DNA of 64,000 bases from Acidimicrobiales bacterium (GTDB lineage Bacteria > Actinomycetota > Acidimicrobiia > Acidimicrobiales > SZUA-35), in NCBI GenBank assembly GCA_020629695.1, contig JAHDCV010000006.1, positions 28,491 to 92,490 of the forward strand. The letters are read 5' to 3'. Under the pieces are notes generated by a model. The model was not told the DNA's origin, made no database searches, and saw only the letters and a list, made by a program, of their open reading frames with translations. How positions within the stretch are numbered: the stretch's first letter is position 1; every line of letters begins with the position of its first letter. A program made the position numbers and the translations under genes. This document shows, one piece after another, positions 17,982 to 26,093 of this stretch.

Positions 17982-18233
17982 TCAGGGCGGGTCGGTCACG
18001 TAGCGCTGCGCGGCGTCGTCGAGCGAGAGGTCGAGCTGGTTCGCCAGCGACGACAGCCAGGCGAGCACGTCGCCGAGCTCATGGAGCTGCTGCTCCCTCG
18101 TGCCCTTGCGGGTGGCCTGGGCCAGTTCACCGAGCTCCTCACAGAGCCAGGCCACGGTCGAGGGGATACCCCGAGCGCGATCGGCCTCGCCATAGAGGTC
18201 TTCCATGAGCTGCTGGAACGCCGTGATCTCCAC
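17982..18233 (-). CDS. MazG-like nucleotide pyrophosphohydrolase
   Basis: 83 residues, one MazG/all-alpha NTP pyrophosphatase domain. The metal-binding pattern is visible as CEELGEL (about residues 30-36) and, one helix later, HELGDVLAW. Such enzymes hydrolyse non-canonical or excess NTPs to monophosphates. ATG at 18231-18233. It ends head-on with asd and the two stops are only 6 bases apart. Confidence 0.82.
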   Translation of the reverse strand: MEITAFQQLMEDLYGEADRARGIPSTVAWLCEELGELAQATRKGTREQQLHELGDVLAWLSSLANQLDLSLDDAAQRYVTDPP

Positions 18234-18256
18234 GGCGCCGAGTCTGGCAGGTGCGC

Positions 18257-19162
18257 TCAGGCGGCGGGGCGTCGGAGTCGCTCCGCGAGCGCGGCCTCGC
18301 GTGCGCCGTCGGCCATGAGCCAGCCGATCGTGCGGGTGAGCACGGTTGCGGCGGGCCGAACGGCCAGCGGATCGATGAGCGGCGGAACGGGCAGACCGAG
18401 CTTGGCCCGTGCGGACGACGGCAGCAGACCGATCGAGGCGGCGGTGAGCAGTGCGTACGGCCCGCGCAGAGCGAGCGGTACACCGGGCGGTGCGACGAGG
18501 AATCGCACGGCCTCGCGGGCCTGCGCCCCGACGGAGAGCTCGGGTCGGAACTCCCGAAGCTGCTGTTCCAACTCGGCCACCGAGCGGGGCATGGGCTCCG
18601 AACCCATCAGCTCGGCGATCCGGGAGACCTCCGACACGTAGATGTCGGCTTCGGCGTCGGTGAGCTTGCCGGCGCCGTAGGCCCGATAGGCGCCGAGGAA
18701 GCTGTCGATCTCGGTGACGGCCACCCAGCGGAGCAGATGCGGGTCGTTGGCGGCGTACGGGCGTCCATCGGGTGCCGTGCCGACGACCCGCTCGTGCACA
18801 CGGCGGACGAGATCGATCTGCTGGTGTGCCGCAGCGGTCGAGCCGAACGTGGTGGCGCCGATGAACTTCCCGGTCCGGTGGAGCCGGCCCCAGGGGTCGT
18901 GTCGATAGTCCGAGTGATCCGAGACGCCGGCCATCGCCAACGGGTGCAGGGTCTGGATGAACAGGGTCCGGAGGCCGCCGATCAACATCGACGAGTCGCC
19001 GTGCACCCGCCAGATCACACTCCCCGGACCGAACAGGCCGGGGTCGTCGGCCGAGGCCATCTCGTCAGCCGTCAACCCCTCGTCACCGGCGAGGGCGGTT
19101 CGCAGCGCCCCGCCGCCCAGGGCGCGGACCCGGTGGATGAGTTGGTCGATCATGCCGAGCAT
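18257..19162 (-). CDS. MpaB/rubber oxygenase-type (DUF2236) protein
   Basis: 301 residues of the DUF2236 family, which includes latex-clearing protein and the fungal MpaB oxygenase. Conserved features include GPGSVIWRVHGD, LHPLAMAGVSDHS and the HLLRWVAVTEIDSFL helix, which supply heme or metal-linked His residues in characterised members. Substrate unknown. Two ATG codons three apart (19162 and 19153) can start it. Upstream, 99 bases separate it from the divergent ABM gene. Confidence 0.8.
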   Translation of the reverse strand: MLGMIDQLIHRVRALGGGALRTALAGDEGLTADEMASADDPGLFGPGSVIWRVHGDSSMLIGGLRTLFIQTLHPLAMAGVSDHSDYRHDPWGRLHRTGKFIGATTFGSTAAAHQQIDLVRRVHERVVGTAPDGRPYAANDPHLLRWVAVTEIDSFLGAYRAYGAGKLTDAEADIYVSEVSRIAELMGSEPMPRSVAELEQQLREFRPELSVGAQAREAVRFLVAPPGVPLALRGPYALLTAASIGLLPSSARAKLGLPVPPLIDPLAVRPAATVLTRTIGWLMADGAREAALAERLRRPAA

Positions 19163-19261
19163 GCCGCGGTGGTCATGAGCTCACGGTAGGCACACCCGCG
19201 GCCCCGGGACGGATCGGCCCGCTGGGCAATCCGTTCGCCGAGTCGTGCGGAACCGGTCACG

Positions 19262-19597
19262 ATGTCATGCATGGAACTCGCTCCGCTGTTCGAGCCGCCC
19301 TACGTGGCGGTGATCTTCTCATCGGTCCGGACCTCCGACGCGCTGAACACCGGATACGGGGAGATGGCGGCGCGGATGCTCGAGCTCGCCGCCCGACAGC
19401 CCGGGTATCTCGGCGTCGAGTCGGCACCGGGGATCACGATCTCGTACTGGCGCGATGCTGCATCGGCCACGGCATGGCGTGCGGTCGCGGAGCATCGGGA
19501 GGCGCAGCGACTGGGGCGCACCGAGTGGTACTCCGCCTATCGCCTGCGCATCGCGACGGTCGATCGAGAGGTCGGGCACGACGTCGGCGACGGCTGA
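19262..19597 (+). CDS. ABM-superfamily (YqjZ-like) monooxygenase domain protein
   Basis: 111 residues, one antibiotic-biosynthesis-monooxygenase ferredoxin-like fold. The pattern YVAVIFSS, GYGEMAARMLELA, QPGYLGVES, ISYW and AHREAQRLG-type helix with W-YSAYRLR is that of the widespread YqjZ group, often involved in heme or oxidative stress biology but largely uncharacterised. ATG at 19262 or 19271 may be the start. Confidence 0.75.
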   Translation: MSCMELAPLFEPPYVAVIFSSVRTSDALNTGYGEMAARMLELAARQPGYLGVESAPGITISYWRDAASATAWRAVAEHREAQRLGRTEWYSAYRLRIATVDREVGHDVGDG

Positions 19598-19618
19598 CCG
19601 ACGCTGACGGAGAAGCGA

Positions 19619-19648
19619 ATCGGGCCCCCGCCGAAGCGGAGGCCCGAT
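19619..19648. terminator. Hairpin between ABM gene and tRNA-Pro
   Basis: Outer arms ATCGGGCC and GGCCCGAT enclose an inner CCGC-CGAA-GCGG hairpin. It lies downstream of both the plus-strand ABM gene and the minus-strand tRNA-Pro and can serve both. No U-run. Confidence 0.5.
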
Positions 19649-19654
19649 GCAACG

Positions 19655-19731
19655 TGGTCGGGTTGGGGAGATTTGAACTCCCGACCTCCTCGTCCCGAAC
19701 GAGGCGCGCTGCCAAGCTGCGCCACAACCCG
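19655..19731 (-). tRNA. tRNA-Pro(CGG)
   Basis: 77 bases on the minus strand with a 7-bp acceptor stem (CGGGTTG/CAACCCG), discriminator A and encoded CCA at 19655-19657. Anticodon stem CCTCG/CGAGG holds the loop TTCGGGA; the anticodon CGG is at 19695-19697. The D loop (GGCGCAGCTTGGCAGC) and T loop (TTCAAAT) fit bacterial tRNA-Pro. Confidence 0.95.
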
Positions 19732-19792
19732 TGTTGTGTAGCCAACGAGCGTAGCGGCCTCTCCAGACCTCGACTCGTGGCTTTTCCGATTC

Positions 19793-20194
19793 TCAGCCGG
19801 TGGCGGTCGGTGCTTCCTGGAGCTGTCCACCGCCGAGCAGCGTGGTGGTGAGCCGACTCAGCCGCAGTGAGTCGAGCGGCTTGATCAGCCAGCCGTCGGC
19901 GCCGGCCTGCTGTCCGAGAATGGTGTCGGCGGAGCGGTCCATCAACAATGCGATCGGACGTCGGGCGAGGCGCCCGGCGCCCTCTTCCTGGCGCAGCGCC
20001 AGACAGGCGGCCACGCCGCCCATGTTGCCGATCTGCAGGTCGAGGATCACGAGATCGGGATCGATCGTCTGCACGACCTCGAGGACGTCGGCGCCTTTTC
20101 GGACCCGGAGTACCTCGATGCCGTCGCCGGCGATCGCGGCGTCGACGTCGTCGAAGACATGGTCGGCATCGGTGGCGAGGAGCACGGTGGTCAC
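19793..20194 (-). CDS. Single-domain response regulator (receiver) protein
   Basis: 133 residues with a CheY-like fold and no output domain. The acidic pocket is D9/D11, the phosphoacceptor D52 in VILDLQIG, and the conserved Lys is K105 in WLIKPLD. The start is the GTG at 20192-20194; the longer frame upstream overlaps the divergent STAS gene. The head-to-head STAS gene suggests a partner-switching or phosphorelay module, but no kinase is adjacent. Confidence 0.72.
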   Translation of the reverse strand: MTTVLLATDADHVFDDVDAAIAGDGIEVLRVRKGADVLEVVQTIDPDLVILDLQIGNMGGVAACLALRQEEGAGRLARRPIALLMDRSADTILGQQAGADGWLIKPLDSLRLSRLTTTLLGGGQLQEAPTATG

Positions 20195-20293
20195 GCCGCG
20201 AAGGCTAGCGCTCCGGCTCGTGACGCAACGGGGTCGCCGCCGACCGCTACCATCTGCCCACCAGCGCAGCCGCCGGACCGGGAGGGAGTGGTC

Positions 20294-20644
20294 GTGCTCG
20301 ACGTGACCATCGAAGAAGTGCCCGAAGGTGACTACACACTCTGTCGCCCGTCGGGTGAACTCGACGCCTACACGGTGGGCGGATTCCGGGAAGCGTTGGC
20401 GAAGCTCGCCGACGTGCCGCGGGTCATCATCGACCTCTCGGACGTGCCGTTCATGGACTCCGCCGGTCTCGGTGCCCTGATCGGCGGTATCCGCCGTGCC
20501 AGGGAAGCCGACGGTGCCGTCGTGGTGCTCTGCAATCGCCCGACACTGACGCGGCTGCTGCACACCACGGGGTTCGACCGGATCGTGCCGGTCACCGAGC
20601 ATCTGGACGACGCGGTCGCCGCCCTGGACGAACCCGTCTCCTGA
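20294..20644 (+). CDS. STAS-domain anti-sigma factor antagonist
   Basis: 116 residues of the SpoIIAA/RsbV type. The phosphorylatable Ser is S56 in FMDSAGLGAL. In the unphosphorylated state such proteins bind an anti-sigma kinase and free a sigma factor. GTG at 20294 is chosen because GGAGGG lies 8-9 bases upstream; a GTG six bases earlier is too close to that site. No anti-sigma kinase is nearby, so the partner is elsewhere. Confidence 0.85.
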   Translation: MLDVTIEEVPEGDYTLCRPSGELDAYTVGGFREALAKLADVPRVIIDLSDVPFMDSAGLGALIGGIRRAREADGAVVVLCNRPTLTRLLHTTGFDRIVPVTEHLDDAVAALDEPVS

Positions 20645-20665
20645 GGCGGCGTCGTGACGCTTCAG
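20641..20665. terminator. Hairpin spanning the stops of the STAS and Get3-like genes
   Basis: CTGAGGCG pairs with CGCTTCAG (one G-U pair) around an inner GCGTC-GT-GACGC hairpin. The plus-strand TGA and the minus-strand TGA stop occupy the stem base. Confidence 0.5.
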
Positions 20666-21717
20666 CCCAGCTGATCCGCCACGAGCATCATCCCGGTCAG
20701 ATCCGCGACCGGCGCATCGAGTTCGGCGACGCTCCTGAGATCACCGACACCGAGCTGTGCGACCATCTCCGCGACCACGCGGGCCTCGGCCTCGGCGAGC
20801 ACCCGGAGTTCCCGCCAGGCATCGTCGACCACGCTCGGGAGCGCCCCGGTGGCGTCGATCGCCGACAGGTCGGGGAGCGTGAGCCGATTCATCACGAGGG
20901 TCGATGGTCGCAAGCCGCGCCGTTCGAGGTTGCCGGCGATCCAGCCGAGCTCGGCCATCGCCGCCCGTCGGGCTGAGCCGACCAGGAGGAATGCCGTCGC
21001 CGGTGACGCGAGGAGTTGCTCGACCTCCTTCGCACGATCGCGGAATCCGGTGTCCATGCCCTCGAACGCGGCGAAGAAGCCGACCGCATCGTCGACGAGG
21101 TCCGCCCCCACCACCCGGGCGATCGTGCGAACCACGAGCTGTGCGGTCGCGTTGACCGCACGGAGCACGCCGCGCCGCGGGGCGAGCACGGACCGGTAGA
21201 TCCGATGGTCGACGAAGCGGGCGAGCCGGCCCGGTCCGTCGAGGAAGTCGAAGGCATGCCGACTCGGCGGCGTGTCGATGATCACGAGGTCGAATCGTGG
21301 GTCGGCGTGGAGTTCCCGCAAGCGCTCGGAGGCCATGTACTCCGACACCCCGGACAGCCCAGCCGTGAGATTCTGGTAGATGCGGTTGGCCAGAATTCGT
21401 TCGACCTGTTCGTCGGAACCGGCGTGGGCCCGGATCACGTCGTCGAAGGTCGCCGCCGGGTCGAGCATGGCGACGTGGAGCGAACCCTCGGCGTCGACGG
21501 CCGTGAGATCGACCGCCCGGGCGGTGTCGGCGGCGCCGTCGAGCCCGAGTGCGTCGAGGAGGCGCCGGGCCGGGTCGATCGTCAGGACCACGACGTGTCG
21601 TCCACGGCGTGCCTCGGCGACCCCCAGTGCCGCGGCGGTCGTGGTCTTGCCCACCCCGCCGGGGCCGAGGCACACGACGACCTCGATCCCGGCGGCGAGC
21701 GGCGGTCCGGAACTCAT
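20662..21717 (-). CDS. ArsA/Get3-like ATPase, second of a pair
   Basis: 351 residues. The deviant Walker A loop is GPGGVGKTT at 18-26, switch I includes TIDPARRLLDALG, and VIIDTPPSRHAFDFLDGP fits the switch II region of the ArsA/Get3 family. Actinobacteria carry a conserved pair of these (the mycobacterial Rv3679-Rv3680 type) that forms a complex linked to envelope or glycerol metabolism. It overlaps the partner gene by ATGA. Anion transport is not implied, since no ArsB is present. Confidence 0.83.
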   Translation of the reverse strand: MSSGPPLAAGIEVVVCLGPGGVGKTTTAAALGVAEARRGRHVVVLTIDPARRLLDALGLDGAADTARAVDLTAVDAEGSLHVAMLDPAATFDDVIRAHAGSDEQVERILANRIYQNLTAGLSGVSEYMASERLRELHADPRFDLVIIDTPPSRHAFDFLDGPGRLARFVDHRIYRSVLAPRRGVLRAVNATAQLVVRTIARVVGADLVDDAVGFFAAFEGMDTGFRDRAKEVEQLLASPATAFLLVGSARRAAMAELGWIAGNLERRGLRPSTLVMNRLTLPDLSAIDATGALPSVVDDAWRELRVLAEAEARVVAEMVAQLGVGDLRSVAELDAPVADLTGMMLVADQLG

Positions 21718-22649
21718 GCCGCAGGTCCGCCCAGTCCGTGGGCGAGTTGCTCGCCGAGAGCCCGGCGGTCGGCGGCGTCCAACATCACCGTCGACCGCCG
21801 CGACAACTCGACGATCGGGAGTCCGGTCTCGCCCGACAGGCGCTGGATCTGGGCCCGCTGCTCGTGGCTGCGTTCGAGGTGGGCCGCGACGGCGCCGACG
21901 CGAGCGTCGGTGTGATCGGCGCGCGCGAGGGCCTCGGCAAGTCCGTCCGGAGGGCGGACCACCGCGTTCACGACGATCGGCCCGAGCGCGACACCGACGT
22001 CGTCGTCGAGTGCGAACGCCGTCTCGATGGTCTCGTTCACCGGCGTCTCCTCGGGCAGCGTCACCAGCATCACGCGGATCGACGACGGGTCGGCGAGGAA
22101 CTCGAGCGCGGCGTCCGCCTGCTGGCGTACGGGTCCCGACGCGGCCGTCGCCGCGAGGTGGGCCGGTGCGTTGAGGAATGAGCGAGCGTGGCCTGAAGCG
22201 GGGGCGTCGACCACGATCAGATCCGCGACACCCTCGTCTGCCAGGGATCGCACCTTGCCGAGGGCCAGAAGGTCGCGGATGCCGGGAGCGGCCGTCGTGA
22301 TCACCTCGATCGCCCCCGTGGTGAGGAGCCGCCCGGCGGTGGCCAGCAGGCCGTGTCCGCCGAGGTAGTCGAGGAGTGCGTCGTCGGGGGCGAGGTGTCG
22401 TCCGTCGATGTGGCCGGGTCGATCAGCGGCGTCCGGGTCGAGCGGGAGTGCCGTCGATTCGTACACGAGCGTCTCGACACCGAAGGTCCGACCGGCATCC
22501 GAGTGACCCTCGAGTTCGAGAAGGAGCACGTTCCGGCCCGCCCGAGCTGCCGCGTCGGCGAGGGCCACGCCTACCGTGGTCTTGCCAACGCCCCCCTTCC
22601 CGGCAACGAGTACGACCCGAGATGCATCGCAGAATTCGACGAACGTCAC
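21714..22649 (-). CDS. ArsA/Get3-like ATPase, first of a pair
   Basis: 311 residues. Walker A is GKGGVGKTT at 17-25, followed by LLLELEGHSDAGRTFG and LIVVDAPASGHARSFL. Shorter than its downstream partner and translationally coupled to it, so a heteromeric ATPase is likely. The start region overlaps the divergent NfeD gene by 28 bases, so the two promoters lie within each other's coding sequence. Confidence 0.83.
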   Translation of the reverse strand: MTFVEFCDASRVVLVAGKGGVGKTTVGVALADAAARAGRNVLLLELEGHSDAGRTFGVETLVYESTALPLDPDAADRPGHIDGRHLAPDDALLDYLGGHGLLATAGRLLTTGAIEVITTAAPGIRDLLALGKVRSLADEGVADLIVVDAPASGHARSFLNAPAHLAATAASGPVRQQADAALEFLADPSSIRVMLVTLPEETPVNETIETAFALDDDVGVALGPIVVNAVVRPPDGLAEALARADHTDARVGAVAAHLERSHEQRAQIQRLSGETGLPIVELSRRSTVMLDAADRRALGEQLAHGLGGPAA

Positions 22650-23956
22650 AACTCAGCCCTCTCCGCCATCGTTCGGCTCGCCGCCGCCGGTCGCTCACGA
22701 GGCTAGCTCTGGTGCTCTGCGCCCTCGGCACCGCGCTCGCCGGCGCGGGCCCGTTGGGGGCCGCCGCAGCTGCCCAGGACACCGAGCCGGACACGTCGGT
22801 CCGGATCCTCGAGATCTCCGGATTGATCGATCCGGTGATGGACGACTTCATCCGGGCCGAGCTGGACCAGGCCGTGAGCGACGGTTCGCTCGCCCTCGTG
22901 CTCCAGGTCGACTCCCTCGACGTCGTGCTGTCGCCGGAGGACTTCGGCTCGCTCGTCGACGAACTCGATGCCGCCCCGCTCGAGATCGTGCTGTGGGTCG
23001 GACCGTCGGGGTCGGACCTGCTGGGAAACGCGGCCGAACTGGTGAACGTGGCCGACCTGATCGGGATCGCGAAGGGTTCCCGGATCGGTGAGACCGGCGA
23101 ACTGATGCTCGGTGGCGAGCCGTTCGGCGACGCCACCGCTCGCCTGGAGTCGGTGGCGATCTCGGCCGAGGAGGCGATCGAGCTGGGCATCTCGATCGGG
23201 CCGCTCGAGGACACGAGCTTCATCGGCCCGCTCCTGACCTACGTGGAGGGCTTCGAGACCGAACCGAATCTCGAATCCGGCGGCATCAGCCCGACCACCC
23301 AGACCCGGTTCGTGCAGCTCCCGTTGAGCTCGCAGGTGTTCCACACGATGGCTTCCCCCGAGGTCGCGTACCTGATGTTCGTGCTCGGACTGAGCCTCTT
23401 GTTGTTCGAGCTCTACACCGCCGGTGTCGGCGTGGCCGGTGGAGTCGGTGTGTTGGCGCTGGTGCTCGGTTGTTACGGCCTCGCCGTGCTGCCGACCTCC
23501 ATCGTGGGGGTCGCGCTGCTGATCCTGTCGTTCCTGGCCATGGCGATCGATGTCCAGACGAACGTGCCGAGGGCCTACACCATCGTGGGTCTCGTGTTGT
23601 TCGTGCTCGGCACGTGGTTGCTCTACGACGGTGTCACCATGTCCTGGGTGACCGGCCTCGCCGGCATCATCGGCGCGGTGCTCTATGCGACCACGGGGAT
23701 GCCCTCGATGGTGCGGACCCGTTTCTCGACGCCGACCATCGGTCGACGTTGGATGATCGGCGAGATGGGAACCGCGGTGTCCGACCTCTCCCCGGACGGC
23801 ACGATCGAGCTCCGGGACGCCCTGTGGCAGGCCCGGACGAACCGGGCGACGCCGATCTCGGCAGGTGATGCGGTCCGTGTCATCGAGATCGATCAGCTCG
23901 TGTTGGAGGTCGAGCCGGAACAAGGCGCGGCGAAGGACTACCGCGACCGGAGCTGA
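22622..23956 (+). CDS. NfeD family membrane protein with degenerate ClpP-like domain
   Basis: 444 residues from the ATG at 22622. A very basic N-terminus leads into a signal sequence ending near GAAAAAQD. The next 200 residues follow the NfeD serine-protease fold, but no GSAAAMI-type Ser or Lys dyad is visible, so catalysis is doubtful. Four or five transmembrane helices (about 240-350) precede an OB-fold domain (about 370-430) with the typical G-V-L-P-G-x-I pattern. NfeD proteins partner with flotillin-like proteins in membrane microdomains. A GTG at about 22711 is a weaker start. Confidence 0.78.
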   Translation: MHRRIRRTSQLSPLRHRSARRRRSLTRLALVLCALGTALAGAGPLGAAAAAQDTEPDTSVRILEISGLIDPVMDDFIRAELDQAVSDGSLALVLQVDSLDVVLSPEDFGSLVDELDAAPLEIVLWVGPSGSDLLGNAAELVNVADLIGIAKGSRIGETGELMLGGEPFGDATARLESVAISAEEAIELGISIGPLEDTSFIGPLLTYVEGFETEPNLESGGISPTTQTRFVQLPLSSQVFHTMASPEVAYLMFVLGLSLLLFELYTAGVGVAGGVGVLALVLGCYGLAVLPTSIVGVALLILSFLAMAIDVQTNVPRAYTIVGLVLFVLGTWLLYDGVTMSWVTGLAGIIGAVLYATTGMPSMVRTRFSTPTIGRRWMIGEMGTAVSDLSPDGTIELRDALWQARTNRATPISAGDAVRVIEIDQLVLEVEPEQGAAKDYRDRS

Positions 23957-24003
23957 CGACCGGCTGCTCACGCGGCGGCGGGTTCCACGGCGCGGATCCC
24001 CTC

Positions 24004-24033
24004 TTGTGCAATCCGTCACACCGTGAGTACCTT
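24004..24033 (+). promoter_or_regulatory. Candidate sigma-70-type promoter for the WhiB gene
   Basis: TTGTGC at 24004-24009 and TACCTT at 24028-24033 are separated by 18 bases. The WhiB ATG is 27 bases downstream behind an AAGGGGG ribosome site. Pattern match only. Confidence 0.3.
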
Positions 24034-24059
24034 GGCGAGGCTGTGAAGGGGGATTTCAC

Positions 24060-24314
24060 ATGACCGCCACCATCGTCGAAGACTGGCAAGACCGTGCGGC
24101 CTGCCGAGGGCCGTCACAGAGGATCTTCTTCCCGCCCACCACCAGCGAGCGTCGGAGCGAGAAGCGCATGCGCGAGGCTCGCGCGAAGCAGATCTGCGCC
24201 GATTGTGGTGTGCAGGATCGGTGCCTGGACTACGCCCTCTCGATCCGTGAACAGCACGGGATCTGGGGTGGATTCACCGAGTCCGAGCGCCGGGGGATGC
24301 TCGGCCCCCGCTGA
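24060..24314 (+). CDS. WhiB family iron-sulfur transcription regulator
   Basis: 84 residues. C15 in RAAC and the C46-x2-C49-x5-C55 group give the four [4Fe-4S] ligands; GIWGG forms the turn and ERRGML the basic C-terminal end. WhiB proteins bind the principal sigma factor and sense redox or nitric oxide. This one has the length and sequence of the WhiB1/WhiB2 type rather than the long WhiB7 with AT-hook. It is monocistronic and converges on selB. An actinobacteria-specific marker. Confidence 0.92.
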   Translation: MTATIVEDWQDRAACRGPSQRIFFPPTTSERRSEKRMREARAKQICADCGVQDRCLDYALSIREQHGIWGGFTESERRGMLGPR

Positions 24315-24328
24315 CCGCTCGAACGCCC

Positions 24329-24353
24329 GGGGGCCGACCGGCACCGGGCCCCC
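24329..24353. terminator. Hairpin between WhiB gene and selB
   Basis: GGGGGCC at 24329-24335 pairs with GGCCCCC at 24347-24353 in the 39-base convergent gap. It abuts the selB stop. No U-run on either strand. Confidence 0.45.
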
Positions 24354-26093
24354 TCATCTGAGGGTGTCGCCCTCGATCACCCGCTCCAGGCGCGGTCCGG
24401 CGATCCGGAGATCCTCCCGCCGCCGGGTCGCACCGTTCCGGTCCAGGATCCCGATCAGCGGCAGAGCGAACTTGCGCGTCGTGCCCAATGCGTCGCGGAT
24501 CTGGGCCATGGTGAGGCCTTCCGGAGCGGTGGCGAGCTCGTCCCGAACGGTCGCTGCGGCGCGCCGCACCGCCCCGGCGGAGAACATCACCCCCTCGTGC
24601 TCGATGACGTGGCCCCGGCGGATCAGTTCCCGCACGGCGGCCCGGTCGACATCGTCGGGTGGCGGTGGCTGGAACGGGTCGGCGTCGAGATCGGCGAGCC
24701 AGGGCAGATCGGCGAAGGGATCCGGCGGCTCACCGAGGACGACCCGTGTGCCCGACACCTGGGCTTCTTCGATCAGCTCGAGCATCGCCCGGCCCCGATC
24801 GTCGAGCGACGCCAGGTCGACGCCTTCGGCGCCGGCGTCGTCGAGGGCGAGTCGGAGTGCACCCACCGCAGCCGTGAGCTCGGGCGGATGGACGACCCAC
24901 CGGCCGACGTCGGGCTCGACCCGAACGCCGGAGATCCGCTCGAGATGCTCGATGTCCACCCAACCCCGCTCGGCCACGAGACGCTCGACCGACCGATCGG
25001 GTCGAGCCTTCGCTGCCGCGACCAGCGGCTCCACGTCGAGCACCTGTCCACCGCCCACGGTCTCGTCCCGGCCCTGTTCCCGCAAGACGAATCGGTCGCC
25101 GGGGATCAGCGGCATCGGACGATCGAGATGGAGTCGGATGAGCCCGGTGCCGCCGGGCGCGATGGCCTCGGGCCCGAGCACACGGAGACGGACGCTGAGC
25201 TCGGCCGAGCCGATGTAGATCGCGTACGCCCCGCGTCGGGAGACCCTGTGCCCGAGGGCATCCAGCACGCGCAGCTCGGCGTCGATGCGGTCGGTGTGGT
25301 GCCACTCGTCGCGTCGCACGATGGCGTGGCCGCGGCCGATGTCTCGATGGTTCACCCCGACCAGATTGATGGCCGCACGTTCACCCGGACCGATCCGCTC
25401 TCGTTGTTCGTGATGGCTCTGCAGCCCACGGATCCGGGCCCCGAGGTCGCCGGGCACGAGATCCACGTCGTCACCGACCGCCAGCCCGGCCCCGGTCGTC
25501 GTGCCGGTGATCACCGTGCCGGCGCCGGCGGGGGAGAACGAGCGATCGACCCACACGCGGAGCCGACTCCCGGCCTCGGGCGGCGGGGTGTCGTCGATCA
25601 ATCGATCGAGCGCGTCGGACAACGACGCCAGCCCCACCCGGTTCACGGCCGAGACCCCGATGATCGGAGCATCGGCGAGGAACGTGCCCTCGACGTGATC
25701 GGTCACGTCGAGCTCGGCGAGCTCGCGGAGTTCGTCATCGACGAGATCGACCTTGGTGAGGGCGATGACGCCCCGCTCGATCCCCAGCAGGTCGAGGATC
25801 CGCAGGTGTTCTTCGCTCTGGGGCTTCCAGCCTTCGGTGGCCGACACGACGAAGACGCAGCCGTCCACCGCCCCGACACCGGCGAGCATGTTGCGGATGA
25901 ATCGGATGTGGCCGGGGACGTCGATGAAGGACAATCGGCGACCGGACGGCAGCGTGAGGCCGGCGAAGCCGAGATCGATGGTCAGCCCGCGGGCCTTCTC
26001 CTCCTCCAGGCGGTCCGGGTCGGTGCCCGTCAACGCCTGGACGAGGCTCGACTTCCCGTGATCGACGTGGCCTGCGGTGGCGACGACGGGCAT
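24354..26093 (-). CDS. selB: Selenocysteine-specific elongation factor SelB
   Basis: 579 residues. G1 is GHVDHGKSS at residues 8-16, G3 is DVPGH, and G4 is TKVD in place of NKxD, as is usual for SelB. Domains II and III follow (VDRSFSPAGAGTVITGT), then winged-helix repeats to the C-terminus for SECIS RNA binding. It delivers Sec-tRNA to UGA codons that carry a SECIS. ATG at 26091-26093 shares one base with the selA stop (TGATG), so selA-selB is an operon. The matching selC tRNA lies at 53.5 kb. Confidence 0.95.
   Translation of the reverse strand: MPVVATAGHVDHGKSSLVQALTGTDPDRLEEEKARGLTIDLGFAGLTLPSGRRLSFIDVPGHIRFIRNMLAGVGAVDGCVFVVSATEGWKPQSEEHLRILDLLGIERGVIALTKVDLVDDELRELAELDVTDHVEGTFLADAPIIGVSAVNRVGLASLSDALDRLIDDTPPPEAGSRLRVWVDRSFSPAGAGTVITGTTTGAGLAVGDDVDLVPGDLGARIRGLQSHHEQRERIGPGERAAINLVGVNHRDIGRGHAIVRRDEWHHTDRIDAELRVLDALGHRVSRRGAYAIYIGSAELSVRLRVLGPEAIAPGGTGLIRLHLDRPMPLIPGDRFVLREQGRDETVGGGQVLDVEPLVAAAKARPDRSVERLVAERGWVDIEHLERISGVRVEPDVGRWVVHPPELTAAVGALRLALDDAGAEGVDLASLDDRGRAMLELIEEAQVSGTRVVLGEPPDPFADLPWLADLDADPFQPPPPDDVDRAAVRELIRRGHVIEHEGVMFSAGAVRRAAATVRDELATAPEGLTMAQIRDALGTTRKFALPLIGILDRNGATRRREDLRIAGPRLERVIEGDTLR

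Noticed and set aside
20662..22649. Arsenic resistance operon (ArsA)
   Set aside because: The pair matches the actinobacterial Get3-like ATPases and there is no ArsB, ArsR or ArsC nearby.
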